NCBI GenBank assembly: GCA_905221605.1
Contig: CAJNDS010001458.1
Span: forward strand, 60,001-124,000
Source of the DNA: Symbiodinium natans
Lineage: Eukaryota > Sar > Dinophyceae > Suessiales > Symbiodiniaceae
Direction of reading: 5' to 3'
Length of the DNA stretch: 64,000 nt
The notes below the pieces were generated by a model, which was not told the DNA's origin, did no database searches, and saw only the letters and a program-made list of their open reading frames with translations. Below are positions 42,442 to 54,100 of the stretch, one piece after another. Position 1 is the stretch's first letter; the number at the start of each line of letters is the position of its first letter. A program made the position numbers and the translations under genes.

Positions 42442-44294
42442 TCAAGGGACCATCACCGCAAACTCGTCAAAGTAGCTTGCTGCCACTGGTGGCGCCTCTT
42501 GGCTCTCCATCAAGGCACTGTCCGTGGTGGCCAGGACATGAGGCCTCAGGTCCACGCATCCATCCAGTTCCCAGGAGGTGCGCCAAGAGTCAGAGCCGTC
42601 GGGTGCAGCCCACTGCCAAGGCTGGAGGAAGATTCGGCCACTTGAGTCCCGGATCAGCTCGCCACAGAGCACCACCTCGGAACCCACCTGGAGAACGTCC
42701 TGCGGGCAAGCGGGGGGATCGGAAGGAACTGACTCAGATGCAAAGGCTAGCACATCACACGAACTCGGAACCCGATCAGCGCTGTTAGTCGCAAGGGATC
42801 CCTATCAGAACCCTCGAATCCTCTAGCTCTGCACTATGCTGCACTAGATCTGCACTATGCCACGCCGCGCCTCGCGGAAGCGAAAAGGCTGCCCCTCCAG
42901 GTGTGCGGAGGCGGGTGGCTGCGGTGGCTGTAGCGACTGGGGCAGGCCAAAGAGTTTGGAGTCACGCTCTGGGGACACAAAATTCTTCCAGTGTTTGGGG
43001 AGGTCGCCGAAGGCTTGGTAGGGTGTGTAGGCGTTCTCCGGCGTGTCCAAAAGCTTCACCTCGTGTCCCTGCACATCGATGCGGATCCAGGGCGCGCCAA
43101 CCAGAGAGACTTGGAAGTCCACGCCCTCGGCAGCCTTCCGAGGCGCGGCGCCCTCGGCCACGGCCGTGAAGCAGACGCAGCTGCGCTGGCTCAGCGGTGC
43201 TCGGAGCAGGCCCAGGGGGGGCGGGCCACCGGGCAGAGGCCCCTCGATGCGGCAGAGCAGCTTCACGGGGCGTCCGCTGCTCACCGGCTTGGAGAGAGCG
43301 CAGTCGTAGCCTGCAGCGGAGGGAAGGACCTGCTCCAAATTCGCCTCACCGCACACGGCCGCCTCCCGCACCAGCTGCTCGAAGCGGTCCTGCACCTGCT
43401 GATCCTGCTCCTGTTGCTGCTCTCGGCTCCCAAGCTCGCTCTTTGGCTCGGCATGGGCTGGACAGTCGCCCTCCTCTAACTCTGGTGCCTTGGCAGCCTT
43501 CGTGTCCTTCGCCTCGCGTGCCACAAGGTCCTGTGACAAGGCTTCCGGCAGCCACTGAGGGCCTTGTTCATCAAGCTTCCAAGGACCCCAGTAGAGCATT
43601 GCGGCCATGGAGGTCATGCTGATGACAACCAGCAGAAGAACCCAGAGAACGGAGAAGCCGGTGATGCCCTTCATGCCCTTCACTGGGTGAACTCCTAGAC
43701 TGTGCAAGGCCTCCTTTGCTTCGGAGGCGAAGCTGCTGACGGAGGGGGCAGCCTGTGACATGGAATACACCTCCACGCCGTCCTCCTGCCACTGCCGCAG
43801 CTGTGACCGATCGGCATGCACCTCCCCCACTTTCTGGCTCCGTGACTCGGCCACCTCTTCGGCCACATTGCTGCGGTGCACCTCCCCGACAGCGGTCTCC
43901 ATGACCGTCTCCTCCTGCAGGAAGGACAAGGCCGAGTCCTCGTGCTCCTCGCGGCGCAGCTCGGCCCGGAGCTGCGGCGACTCCGACCAGTGAAGGGCCG
44001 CGCCCGTCTGCAGGAACGCGGAGGCCTGGCCTCGGCTGGCCCTTCTTGTCGCCCTCTGAGAAAGACTCCCCCCCCCAAAAAAAAAAAAAAACTGGCGGCT
44101 CTCTCTTGGCAACCCCCCTTGCAAGGAGGATTACAACTCAAAAAACAAACACACAAAAGAATGTCTTGAAAGCCCGAGCGGCAGCTTGGGCCGTCGTTGA
44201 GCAGGCTGCAGTCCTCGCTGTCGATCTCCTGGCCCAGGGCCTCCAGCAAAGAGTCCTCCTTGGTGGTGACTACGAAACGGCGTCCAACACTCAT
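42442..44294 (-). CDS. Single-pass membrane protein with possible GIDE/MUL1-like domain
   Basis: Three exons in phase 0: 44166-44294, 42871-44055 and 42442-42699, giving 523 aa. Proposed splice sites are CAA|GA with CAG|A for intron 1 (pyrimidine-rich, T-run before the acceptor) and GAG|GC with GCAG|G for intron 2. The N-terminal 120 residues are hydrophilic. A hydrophobic helix (LWVLLLVVISMTSMAAMLYW) lies near residue 165, followed by an acidic, Gln-rich linker. The C-terminal part has VKLLCRIEGPL...LRAPLSQRSCVCFTAV, then DFQVSL, then, across intron 2, VGSEVVLCGELIRDSSGRI. That order resembles the beta-rich domain of GIDE/MUL1-type E3 ligases, but no RING finger is visible, so ligase activity is not implied. 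Exon 1 limits are the least certain. Confidence 0.65.
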
Positions 44295-44364
44295 GGCTAC
44301 GGACAAAATACTTAATCATGATTTTGATTCTGAATGCTTAATCATGATTATGAATGCTTTGTTC

Positions 44365-44514
44365 TTATGATTCTGACTTATGCTGTAGATCCGCCTGATG
44401 CTCCCAAAAAGAGGGCCCCTGAAGCAGCTGGGCATCCAGTTCCGTTCCCTTCTCTGCGATGATGGGGGCCAGCAGGGCGAAGATGATGCCCTGCAGAAAG
44501 CCCAAGCGGAACAT
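44365..44514 (-). CDS. Short ORF with signal-anchor-like N-terminus
   Basis: From an ATG at 44,514 the minus-strand frame reads MFRLGFLQGIIFALLAPIIA, then an acidic stretch (EKGTELDAQLLQGP), and ends at 44,365. The hydrophobic start resembles a signal peptide or anchor. It may be an upstream exon of the gene at 42,442-44,294 or a separate small gene; a GC donor at about 44,390 is possible but its phase does not fit the next ATG. Confidence 0.35.
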   Translation of the reverse strand: MFRLGFLQGIIFALLAPIIAEKGTELDAQLLQGPSFWEHQADLQHKSES

Positions 44515-45062
44515 GGCTGCGCCGTGTTGGTTTCCACGGCCGCCGTAAAGCTTATGGCTAAAGCATAGTAGGCTGGCTGAATCACTTGATCCGAACCACT
44601 TCGGCCGCTGAAGCTTGACACACATGCCATGGGCGTGCCGCATGTTGTGAGAGAAACCACACACTCTTGCGATTTGCACTCAGGGGACCCTAAACCCCCA
44701 GCCCTAAACCCTACGAACTCTCTGAGCCCTCTGAACCCTGAAAAACCTGTTCGACCCATGCCCCGGCCTAATCCCAAAACCTGACATGCAGCATCGACGC
44801 GATCCTACTCTTTGCTTAAGAACCCCAAAAGAATTAAAAGAAACTCATAATCCCGATATTCCCCTTAATAAGGAAGAATATTCTTCTCATAGTTCATAAG
44901 AATCATCATACTAACAACAATAATAACTAAGCGGGTTCTTGAGCAATTCGTAGGATCTGCATCACAGGACTTCGCGCCTCTGCGCACTGCTGGGCCGACC
45001 ACCAAAGGCTTCAGGCGCACCTGGGCCGTCGCCTGGGCCGGCTGGGAGGCTTGGAGCTCGAA
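44515..45062. other. Unique sequence, one candidate exon
   Basis: AT-rich stretch at about 44,810-44,940. Minus strand at 44,975-45,060 reads ELQASQPAQATAQVRLKPL without stops and could be an exon; nothing else is supported. Confidence 0.35.
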
Positions 45063-45235
45063 ACCCTAGTAAACCCTAAACCCTAAACGGTTTAGGCTAA
45101 ACCCTAAACCCTAAACCCTAAACCCTAAACCCTAAACCCTAAACCCTAGCCCTATAGGGCTTAGGGCTAAGGACCGAGGGCTTAGGGCTTAGGGCTTAGG
45201 GCTTAGGGCTTAGGGCTTAGGGCTTAGGGGTGTTG
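45063..45235. repeat. CCCTAAA tract followed by CTTAGGG tract
   Basis: About ten CCCTAAA heptamers (45,063-45,150) pass through CCCTATAGGGC into eight CTTAGGG heptamers (45,160-45,235). The two halves are close to complementary and could form a cruciform. Confidence 0.9.
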
Positions 45236-45337
45236 AGACACCCTCAAGAAGAGCGTGACCTAGAAGGCCTTCTGGCATGACCCAGGGGCTGCTGGACCCC
45301 TCCCAGTTGCGGAGGTGCGACCCAACCTGCAGAGTGC

Positions 45338-45505
45338 GTTGTGGTTTAGGGTTTAGGGTTTAGGGTTTAGGGTTTAGGGTTTAGGGTTTAGGGTTTAGGG
45401 TTTAGGGTTTAGGGTTTATGGTTTAGGGTTTAGGGTTTAGGGTTTAGGGTTTAGGGTTTAGGGTTTAGGGTTTAGGGTTTAGGGTTTAGGGTTTAGGGTT
45501 TAGGG
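45338..45505. repeat. Long pure (TTTAGGG)n tract
   Basis: About 24 heptamers with a single TTTATGG variant. Confidence 0.98.
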
Positions 45506-46099
45506 TGTGTAGGTTTCGGGGGAGTTCAGGCTAGTTTGGGATGCCCGTGCTCCAAAACCGGAAAACAAGCCCCACAAGCCCCAAGCCCAAGGGCCCCAAA
45601 CCACCAAAGTTCAAAAACCGCGAAGCCCGGAAGCCCCTGACAACAGAAGCCTACACCCCAAAGCAGAAAAGCCCATCAACCCCAAAACCTAAACCCCTAA
45701 CCCCTCCATCCACAATAAACCCTAAACTCCTCAACTCCTAAACCCTGAATCCCGAAACCCACATCGAAAACCCCGAATCTACGCGCTGCGGCCTTGTATG
45801 CAAGAGGGGGCCGGGAGGCAAGCGCCTCACAGCCAGTGGGGTTTTCGTTTTTCGGCTCGGGGTTGAAAGGGAATTTAAGGTTCAGGACGCAGAGCTCAGG
45901 GCTTAGGGTTTAAGGTTAGGGCTTGGGGCCTAAGGTTTAGGGCTTGGGGCTTAAGGAGTTTTTAGTTTAAGGTTGCCGGCTTAGGGTGCAAGGTGTCTCG
46001 ACAGACGGCATCTTGAATTGAAAGAATCCACCACCGCTGGCACTCCGCTCACGCCTCGACCTTTGCAGGTTTATCGCTTCCTCGTTTTCTGATCGTGCT
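45506..46099. other. Degenerate telomere-like sequence, no supported gene
   Basis: Pro/Lys-rich plus-strand frame 45,541-45,741 derives largely from degenerate CCCTAAA sequence. G-rich degenerate stretch at 45,895-45,990. Confidence 0.5.
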
Positions 46100-46239
46100 C
46101 ATGTAGGGGCCCAAAACAACCACATAAACATAAGGATCCTACCATTAGGGGTATAAGGGCCCCTATAAGGCGGATTCCGAAAAGCCCTGTTTGTAGGATC
46201 CGTACGTTTATGTGGTTTTTTGGGGGCCCCTATGACATG
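46100..46239. mobile_element. MITE-like palindromic element M3
   Basis: Terminal inverted repeats of about 43 bp, left CATGTAGGGGCCC...GGATCCTAC (46,100-46,142) and right complement (46,193-46,239). The centre has a further small palindrome (AGGGGTATAAGGGCCCCT). Confidence 0.75.
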
Positions 46240-46997
46240 TTGCTGAAAACCTCTCTAGAGAACCTCCAAAAGCTCAGCCATGCAACCCCAAAGCACCTTC
46301 GGCTCTGCTTTCGAGCCCTGGCCGTCCGAAGGCTGCATGAAGCCTTGGCTTCGGGCGTCATGCGTTTTTAGGGCTTTGGGCTTTGGGCTGTGTTGGTTAT
46401 TGCTGTTGTTGTTGCTGTTGTCGTTGTGACTCTGTGCTTGTGTTTTCGGTGGCCGTGTTGTGTGTGTGTGTCGGGCCACTCCTGACTGGCATGAGGGAGG
46501 ATGAAAGCCTCTTCCCATCAGCATGCGTTGCTGGATTTAGTTCCAAGTGCGGCGATGCCCTAAGCATCAGGGGATTCCCTTTCCAACCGCTACACCCCCG
46601 CAAGGAGTGGCCAAGAGGCGCTGGACAAAGTTATCCACCAGCTGCACCATGTCGTCCAGATGCTCTTCCTGGCGCTTGAGACGGGGCCCCCTGCAATCCT
46701 AAACCCCGAAACAGCAGAAACATTCAACAGGTGGGGTAGGTTCATTCCGGTTTCCAAAGTGAGGGAGGGGCATGTAGTAGACGCAGGCCCTATACAAGCT
46801 ACACATGTGCCAGAAAGTAAGAAGGAACGCGGACTCGTTGCGTATCACATCAAAAAGGCCTACGGGCTCTTGCAGCGTCGCAGCCCTACGTGTGCATTCC
46901 GTGGTCTTGATTGCCGAAGTCCCACGCACATCTTGGTGAGCGTGGCAGGGACTCGTGCATGCTTTCTGCCGGAACGATGTGGGAGTTTACGAAAGTA
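46240..46997. other. Open frames on both strands, undecided
   Basis: The minus-strand frame 46,699-46,929 (GLFDVIRNESAFLLTFWHMC) looks more protein-like than the overlapping plus-strand frame 46,660-46,998. Near 46,395-46,470 a GTT/GTG-rich microsatellite gives an artificial Gln run on the minus strand. Confidence 0.3.
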
Positions 46998-47072
46998 AGG
47001 GACCCCGAAATACAGACCCCATGTAGCAGCACTCCCTGGTAATAAGGACTCCAGTACGCTACCCCTAAGTTC
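46998..47072 (+). repeat. Dispersed repeat R, copy 1
   Basis: GGGACCCCGAAATACAGACC, then AATAAGGACTCCAGTA and TACCCCTAAGTT. Shares this order of blocks with 48,004-48,078. Confidence 0.55.
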
Positions 47073-47402
47073 AGACCCATGTCTAAGGGGAAACGGGCTC
47101 CTCTACTACGAGCCCCGAACTCAAGTTCCCGGCGTTCCTTGCAAGCCCGAAACCTTCAAGTCCCATGAATACAACAAATTTGTTGCCTCAGGGGCCCCAC
47201 GCACAGTGGGGCTTGGTAGCGGCGGCCCTTCTCGCCTTCAAACTTGGCACAGGTGATCATGGAGCGTTGCCTTTTGAGAGGAGTGTCGAGCATGAGCCCC
47301 CAAAATCCCGAAGACCACAAACAGCTAAAGCACCCAGCAAGCCCCCAAAAAACGCGCAGCCCCCCGTCCCTGGAGCTCCAGTGCCTCGGCTCCTGCGCAC
47401 GG

Positions 47403-47434
47403 TGCGAGGGCGAGGGCGAGGGCGAGGGCGAGGA
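47403..47434. repeat. (GAGGGC)n hexamer microsatellite
   Basis: Five hexamers. The surrounding frames at 47,156-47,570 are low complexity and not called as genes. Confidence 0.9.
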
Positions 47435-47572
47435 GGAGGCGGAGCTCGCTGGGCTGCTGCCCTGGCGCTTGGCCCATGTAAAACCCCCCAATTTGGGTCA
47501 GGGGATCAGGTGCAAAAGGGGTGACATAGGGATGAGGGCCCATAGGGCTTTAGAATTTTTTTCAGACTAACC

Positions 47573-47745
47573 CCAAACCCAGACCCAAATCCTAAACCTC
47601 CACCGAACCCCAAACCCTAACCCCAAAACCCGACACCCGAAACCCGAACTTTAAACCCCAAACCCTAAAACCCTAACCCCTAACCCTAAACCCTAAACCC
47701 CTAACCCTAAACCCCAAACCCCAAACCCTAAACCCCAAACCTCCG
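47573..47745. repeat. CCCTAAA/CCCCAAA tract
   Basis: Degenerate heptam­ers, with CCCCAAA variants. Forms the left arm around a candidate exon at about 47,775-47,840 (minus strand, QPAQARVTFAALPAA after CCAG|G), with the TTTAGGG tract at 47,860-47,995 as right arm. Confidence 0.85.
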
Positions 47746-47859
47746 AAACCCTCAGCCGGCCTCAGAGCTCGACCCGCCGCCACCACCAGCACCTGCCGCG
47801 GGCAGCGCCGCGAAAGTGACGCGCGCCTGCGCGGGCTGCCTGGCTTAGGGAGGGCTTGG

Positions 47860-47995
47860 GTTTAGGGTTTAGGGTTTAGGGTTTGGGGTTTGGGGTTTGG
47901 GGTTTAGGGTTTAGGGTTTGGGGTTTGGGGTTTGGGGTTTGGGGTTTAGGGTTTAGGGTTTAGGGTTTAGGGTTTAGGGTTTAGGGTTGGGATTT
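47860..47995. repeat. TTTAGGG/TTTGGGG tract
   Basis: About 18 heptamers alternating in blocks of TTTAGGG and TTTGGGG. Confidence 0.95.
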
Positions 47996-48003
47996 GGGGT
48001 TTT

Positions 48004-48078
48004 ACGAAATAGGGGACCCCCAAATAGACCCCCCAAAGAATAAGGATGCCAATAAGGTACCCCTAACTTGGGAAACTC
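48004..48078 (+). repeat. Dispersed repeat R, copy 2
   Basis: ACGAAATAGGGGACCCCCAA, then ATAAGGATGCCAATAAGGTA and CCCCTAACTTGGG. Similar in block order to 46,998-47,072; shorter matches on the other strand at 55,846-55,868 and 56,886-56,930. Confidence 0.55.
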
Positions 48079-48189
48079 CCATTTAGGGCTCAGGGTGGGT
48101 GTCGGGTAGGGTTTCGAAGTTGGGCTTTCGGGGTTTGTGGCGTTTGGGGGGGATACCTTATGGGGTGACCTTTTGGAGGGGAGAGGGCT

Positions 48190-51100
48190 GGGCTTTTGAG
48201 GGACCGACACCCCGTGCCTTTCGCGCCGCGTGGCGACATCTGCCGCCAGCGCCTCCAAGCCACCGCTTGATAGCCCTAAACTCTAAACCTCAACCCTAAA
48301 CCCCTGACACCGTTTCGGGCGCTTTGGGTTTCATAGGGAGTTTCTAAACCCTCAACCCTAAACCCCTTAGGGCTCGGGAGCCTCCACGCCGGCGATGACA
48401 TCATCGTCCGCCTGCCCGCGGGGCATTGGTCGGGTTTCGCTTGCTGAGCTTCCTCAGGAGCCGTAGGGGGGCTCCCGTGAAAACTTTGGACTTAAGCCTA
48501 AACCCCAAACCCTGCACCCCAAACCCTACACCCGACACCCTAAATCCTGTACCAACCGTACACTCTGCAGTCGCCCGTCACATGCCCATGATAGTGTGAT
48601 GGCCCGCAACAACTTGATCAGGGCGCTGTTGTTTCAGGGCCGGCGCCTCGTTCCCAGCCAGCGCCAGGGAGCAAAGGGAGGTATTGCTCTCCAATGCTGT
48701 GCAGAGCTTGCTGACACCTCCCCCAGACACTGGCTTCGGGCTTCGGGCGTCGGGGCTTCTTGCTTGGCCCTAAAACCCTAAACCCTAAACCCTAAACCCT
48801 AAACCCTGAACTTGGCTCCAAGGGCACATTCGGGGTTCTAGGAACTCTGGGGGTGTCAGGGATTGAGGTGCATCCCCCACGGCCTACCATGCCGATGGAG
48901 TTGTTGCTGAGGTCCAGCTCCTGCGAAACTGCTCCATTTCTCAGGCTCCAAGGTTTAGGGTTTAGGGTTTAGGGTTTAGGGTTTAGGGTTTAGGGTTTAG
49001 GGTTTAGGGAAACAAGGGCTTAGGGTTCAGGACCCTGAGCCCTCATCCCTGTGCTAAAACTGCTGTTCCTTGATTAAGGGCCACCCCCACCTCGGAAGAT
49101 GAATCCTACAGCCCCTAACATGGACCTGAAGCCTTAGATTAGAAACCCCTTCATGGACCCTACGTCACCCAATGAGCCCCCGAAGCCCTGCACCACAAGA
49201 GCGTTCCAGGGCAACCTCGCCTCTATCCACGCGCTCTTCTCGACGGCCGTCGCCAGACCCTCAGCTCCTCTTGGCGTCAACGATGTTTACCTCTACCCAG
49301 ACCTGCGACACTCCAACAGATCCCGTTGTCAGGAAGATTGCCCCAAACGCAACCCTAAACCCAATGGTTGATACGAAGCAGGGTTGTTAAAGGACCACAC
49401 ACTCAGCCAAAGCGATGGCAACCCGAAACCCGAATGCTGAAACTCCAGGGGGCTCTGGGTGCGGTCCTGCGTCGCCTCGGCCCAGGTTGCGAAGTTTCGG
49501 GTTTCGAGGTTTCGGATTCCCTCAACCCTAAACCCTACACCCTCAACCCTAAACCCAGAACCACCATGAAGACGCGAAAGGCCCATGTGCGTTTTCAGCT
49601 GCATTTGAAACCCATTCTCAGTGAGGGTGCAAGACATTAGTTCACGTATAGTATCTTACACTGCACGATTATATAACAGGTAGGGTTCTACCGGCTATCG
49701 TTCCTGCTTATTAAACCGTTGCTGCTGCTGACTTTTCCCTGAACCCTAAACCCTAAACCCTAAACCCTAAACCCTAAACCCTAAACCCTAAACCCTAAAC
49801 CCTAAACCCTTCGCCTCCTGTTGCTGCGAACTGCCGGGAGCTTTTGGTCCGGTGCTGAGGTCTCGGCCGATCTTGTTGTTCTTCAAGCCGAGGAACCTCG
49901 GACCCATGGCAGGTTGGGTGTAGGGTTTCAGGTTCAGGGTTTAGGGCCTTTTAGGGTGCAGGGTCCGGTCTGGGGAGTTTGAGCTTGAGCCGCGAATCTT
50001 GCCCTACGCCTTCCTTGAAGCCAAGCCCCAGCGAGCAGGATCTCCACACCAACACCCTGAACACACCCCTGTTCTTTTTTATGGCAGCCAAGAAAGGAAC
50101 TGCTAGTCGGAGAACCGGCCATAAAGGCTGCACGGGTCCCAGAGTTTAAGAACGAGGCAAATGGAGGTTAAATCCCAATTGCCTTGTAGCAAGGAAGCCC
50201 GGTGATCTTTAAGCTCAGCACCCTAAAACGTCGCTTGCCGTCGGCTGGGCCCTTGTAAGCTCGAGACCCTTTCCAAGCCCGTAGCCCTTGAAGCCCACAA
50301 CACGAAACCCTTGAGTCCCTAAGCCCTGAACCTCAAATCCGAAACCCTCAACCCTAAACTTCCCTAGCCCCAAACCCAAGACCCTATAGACCCTAATCTC
50401 CAAACAAAGGGCGAGCAGCACGAGCCGCGGCCCGGGCGAGGCGGCCAGAGCCAGTCCCAGGCTTTGGCCGCCAGCGTCGCGGATCTTCCAAGGGCGAAGG
50501 CTCTTTGCTTTTGAGGGGGGTTCACAATAAAGGGCTCAGGAGTTTAGGGTTTAGGGTTTAGGGTTGAGGGTTTAGGGTTTAGGGTTTAGGTTTTAAGGTA
50601 AGCTCCCAAAAGTTGGAACATCATGACCCTCATACCCAAAGAGGGTTCCCAAAGGGAATCCCAGCTCTAATCAACCTTTAACCATGTTCCAACTTTCTGG
50701 AGTTTACTGGAAGGCTCTCGGGTTTTGAGGGGGGTTTTAAGGGCTCAAGGGTTTAGGGCTTAGGGTTTAGGGTGTAGGGTGTTGGGTCCACGTAGGGTTT
50801 AGGGTGTAGGAGCTAAGGTTTGGGATTTCTTTGGGTATTCTGTGTTTGGGGCAGGTTTGGGGCGTCGCGCGGCTGGGAAACTTGCCTCAGCGCACAAGCT
50901 CATGCATATAGGGATTAGGGTTTTGGGTCACTTGGGCCGGGGGTCTTGAACGCTGTGAGGCAGGCTTGAAGCTTCAGTCGGCGTCGGGGCGTCCCGCATG
51001 GTCCGTTGGCCGCTCGATTTCTTCGTGATGACAGTGATGACTGTGAGACGTCTCTTCTTCGGAGAACATAAGCAATTATCTGCTTTGTCAGGCTGATCGC

Positions 51101-54100
51101 CGCCAGGCGGGCTGCATGAGCTTCGACATCTTAGAACAGCTCGTCGAGGAGAAAAAAGAAGAGAGCACCTGCAACTCAACAGCGGCAGTCCCTTCCACCC
51201 TTTCGACCCTAGCAGAAACCTCAAACTTGATTCCTCGTGAGAGACCCCCAAAACCCTAAACCCTAAACCCTAAACCCGAAACCCGACACCCTGAGACCGA
51301 GCCCAGCAGAGTCGGAGATCGCCTCATTTCCAGCCAAGTCAAGCTCTTTGAGGGATCTGTTGCGCCCAAGCGCCTCTGAGGAATCTGAGGGTTTAGGGTT
51401 TAGGGCCTAGGGTTTAGGGTTTAGGGTTTAAGGTTTAGGGTTTAGGGTTTAGGTTTAGGGTTCTGAAGCTGACACCACGAGAGGGATCATGGAGACATGC
51501 CCTCGGGGCTGTTTGAGCTGAGCGGTTAGGGTTTTGGATGGCTAGGGCATTTCTGCCCAAAACCCGAAACCTCGAGAGCTCAATTCTTGGCACAGAAACC
51601 CGGTCCATGTTTGCACCTCTACGATAACAAGTGCTGAGCCTTGGCGATCGCGCCCGCACCCATATCGCCACAGCCTCAAGCGGAGCTTCGGTATAGGCCA
51701 CAATTCGGGCTTCGAGATTCGGCTACAAGGTTTGGAGTTCGGGGTTTGGGGTTGCGGGGCTTGAGTATCAGGATTTACGGCTCGCAAAACACAGAGGGGT
51801 GTTGTTCCAAATTAGGCTCTCTTCAGAATACCTGTCCTCCTGATCATACAAGGTCCGAAAAATCAAACATGCAGCAACCAGCTCCACGCAAAGCCGCAAA
51901 GCCAAGCAGCGGTTCTCGCGGAGAGTCAACGCTCTGAGCTGACTTTCAGCTCCCAGCGCCTCTTTGCGAAGGAGGTCTCTGTGGCGGGAGGGGCTGATGC
52001 ACAGAACGCTATATGCGGTCTCGCCACATGGAACTTCGCATCTGACACTTTAGCTGCACACCGGAGGCTGCAGCCCCGTCGTCAACATCCTACCTTCTGC
52101 ACATCGCCGCCTGAGACCTGATCCTTGAATCCTCAACCACAACCCTAAGCTGCGAGAGCACCCCGACAGCCGCGCGCCTCAGCCAGGGTCACGATCCCTT
52201 GTGCACCCAAATCGTTGCCTGGGTCAAAACATAACGAGGTCAACCCCGAGGCCCCCGAAAAACCCGAAGCCTGAAAGCCATTGCTCCAGCCCTTAGACAC
52301 CCACACACCCACACACACAAACAAAATAAAAAGTCGCCAGCAGCCCCCCCCCCCAAAAAAAGGCTTCAACAAAGGCCCTCTGAACCCTAAACCCTCCTAA
52401 ACCCTCAACCCCAAAACCCAAAATCCTAAACCAAACCCCTCCCGCCAGGTGGCGGTCCAAGTGCAACTCCCTCAAGGCTGCGTCCGCGGACGAACCCCGC
52501 CGCAGCGCCGCGGCTAAAGATGGGCCTTGTGGCTTCGGTTTACGGTTTGGGGCTTGGGGTTTGGGGTTTAGGGTTGAGGGTTCAGGGTTCAGGGTTGAGG
52601 GTTTGGAGTTCAGGGTTCAGGGTTCAGGGTTCAGGGTTCAGGTCTTAGGTCTTAGGTCTTAAGTCTTAGGTCTTAGGTCTTAGGTCTTAGGTCTTAGGTC
52701 TTAGGTCTTAGGTCTTAGGTCTTAGGTCTTAGGTCTTAGGTCTTAGGTCTTAGGTCTTAGGTCTTAGGTCTTAGGTCTTAGGTCTTAGGTCTTAGGTCTT
52801 AGGTCTTAGGTCTTAGGTCCTAGGTCTTAGGTCTTAGGTCTTTTGGGGTGGAGGCCGGGCTTGCGGTTTTAGCTTAGGGTTTAAGGTCACAATGCTTGAT
52901 TCTACCAAGTCTTACTCGGGTTTGGGGTCCAGGGTGTCAGCAGAGGCAAGCTGACGCTAAAACCCTCAAGGCGTCGAAAGACCTCCCGCTCCGGAGAACA
53001 CCCGCAAACCTTTACCCGAAACCCGATGCCTGAACAGCCTAAACCCCAGATCCCCTAAAATCCGACACTCTAGAACTTCTAGAGCCCCAAGCCGCTGAAA
53101 CCCGAAATCCCCAAAGCGCCTGCCTGAAAACCCCGAAACCCCAAACCCTAAAACCCTGAAACCCAACAACAAAAAGAAGCCCGAGAAGGAGACCAAGGGA
53201 CAGGCGCCCTCCCCGAGCTGGCAGCGCGAGAGGTCCAGGTCTTCTAAGTGGGCCTAGGCCGCGGCCATGGCTGCCAAGGGTTTTAGGGTTTAGGGTTTAG
53301 GGTTTTAGGGTTTTAGGGTTTAGGGTTTAGGGTTTAGGGTTTAGGGTTTAGGGTTTAGGGTTCAGGGTTTAGGGCTGCCAAGGGTTTTAGGGATTCTGGT
53401 GGTAGGTTGCCATGTTCCCCCTTTTTCAAACAATCCTTCACAGGTATCATAAAAAGGGGTGCTAGAATCCCAATAAGGACTGTTAGTATAAGGGGGAACA
53501 TCCCAAGTGTTCGGGCCTTAGGGCATTGTAGGGCGTTTAAGGGTTTGGAAGACCGTAAGGGGCCAGCCTGAGGGGCGGGGAGGGGTCGGGATGTCGGCCC
53601 TAAACCCAAAACCCTAAACCCCAAACCCCAAACCCCAAACCCTAAACCCTAAACCCTAGCCCTAAACCCTAAACCCTAAACCCTTGGGCTGGGCAGGGGC
53701 TCTCTTGCCTGCCAGGTCGCTCCCTGCTCACCCGCCTGCCCGAGGGCCTGGGGAGGGGCCCTAAGCTCCTAAAGGCAACCGGCGCCTCGGCTGCAGCTAA
53801 CCATAGCATAAGCAGCCTTAAGCCCCAAACCCGAGACCCTAAGCCCTTAGCCCTAAACCCTAAACCCTAAACCCTAAACCCTAAACCCTAAACCCTAAAC
53901 CCTAAACCCTAAACCCTAAACCCTAAACACACTAGGCCCGGCCTCAATGGTCTCCAGCCCGGCCACGTTGCCAAAGAGCCGCAGCTGACGCAGCGAGGCC
54001 GCCGCCCCGAGAAGCCTCGGCTTTGAGGCCCAGGGTTTAGGGGGGCTCAATGGGGTCTTTTGGGGGTTTAGGGTTTAGGGTTTAGGGTTTAGGGTTTAGG

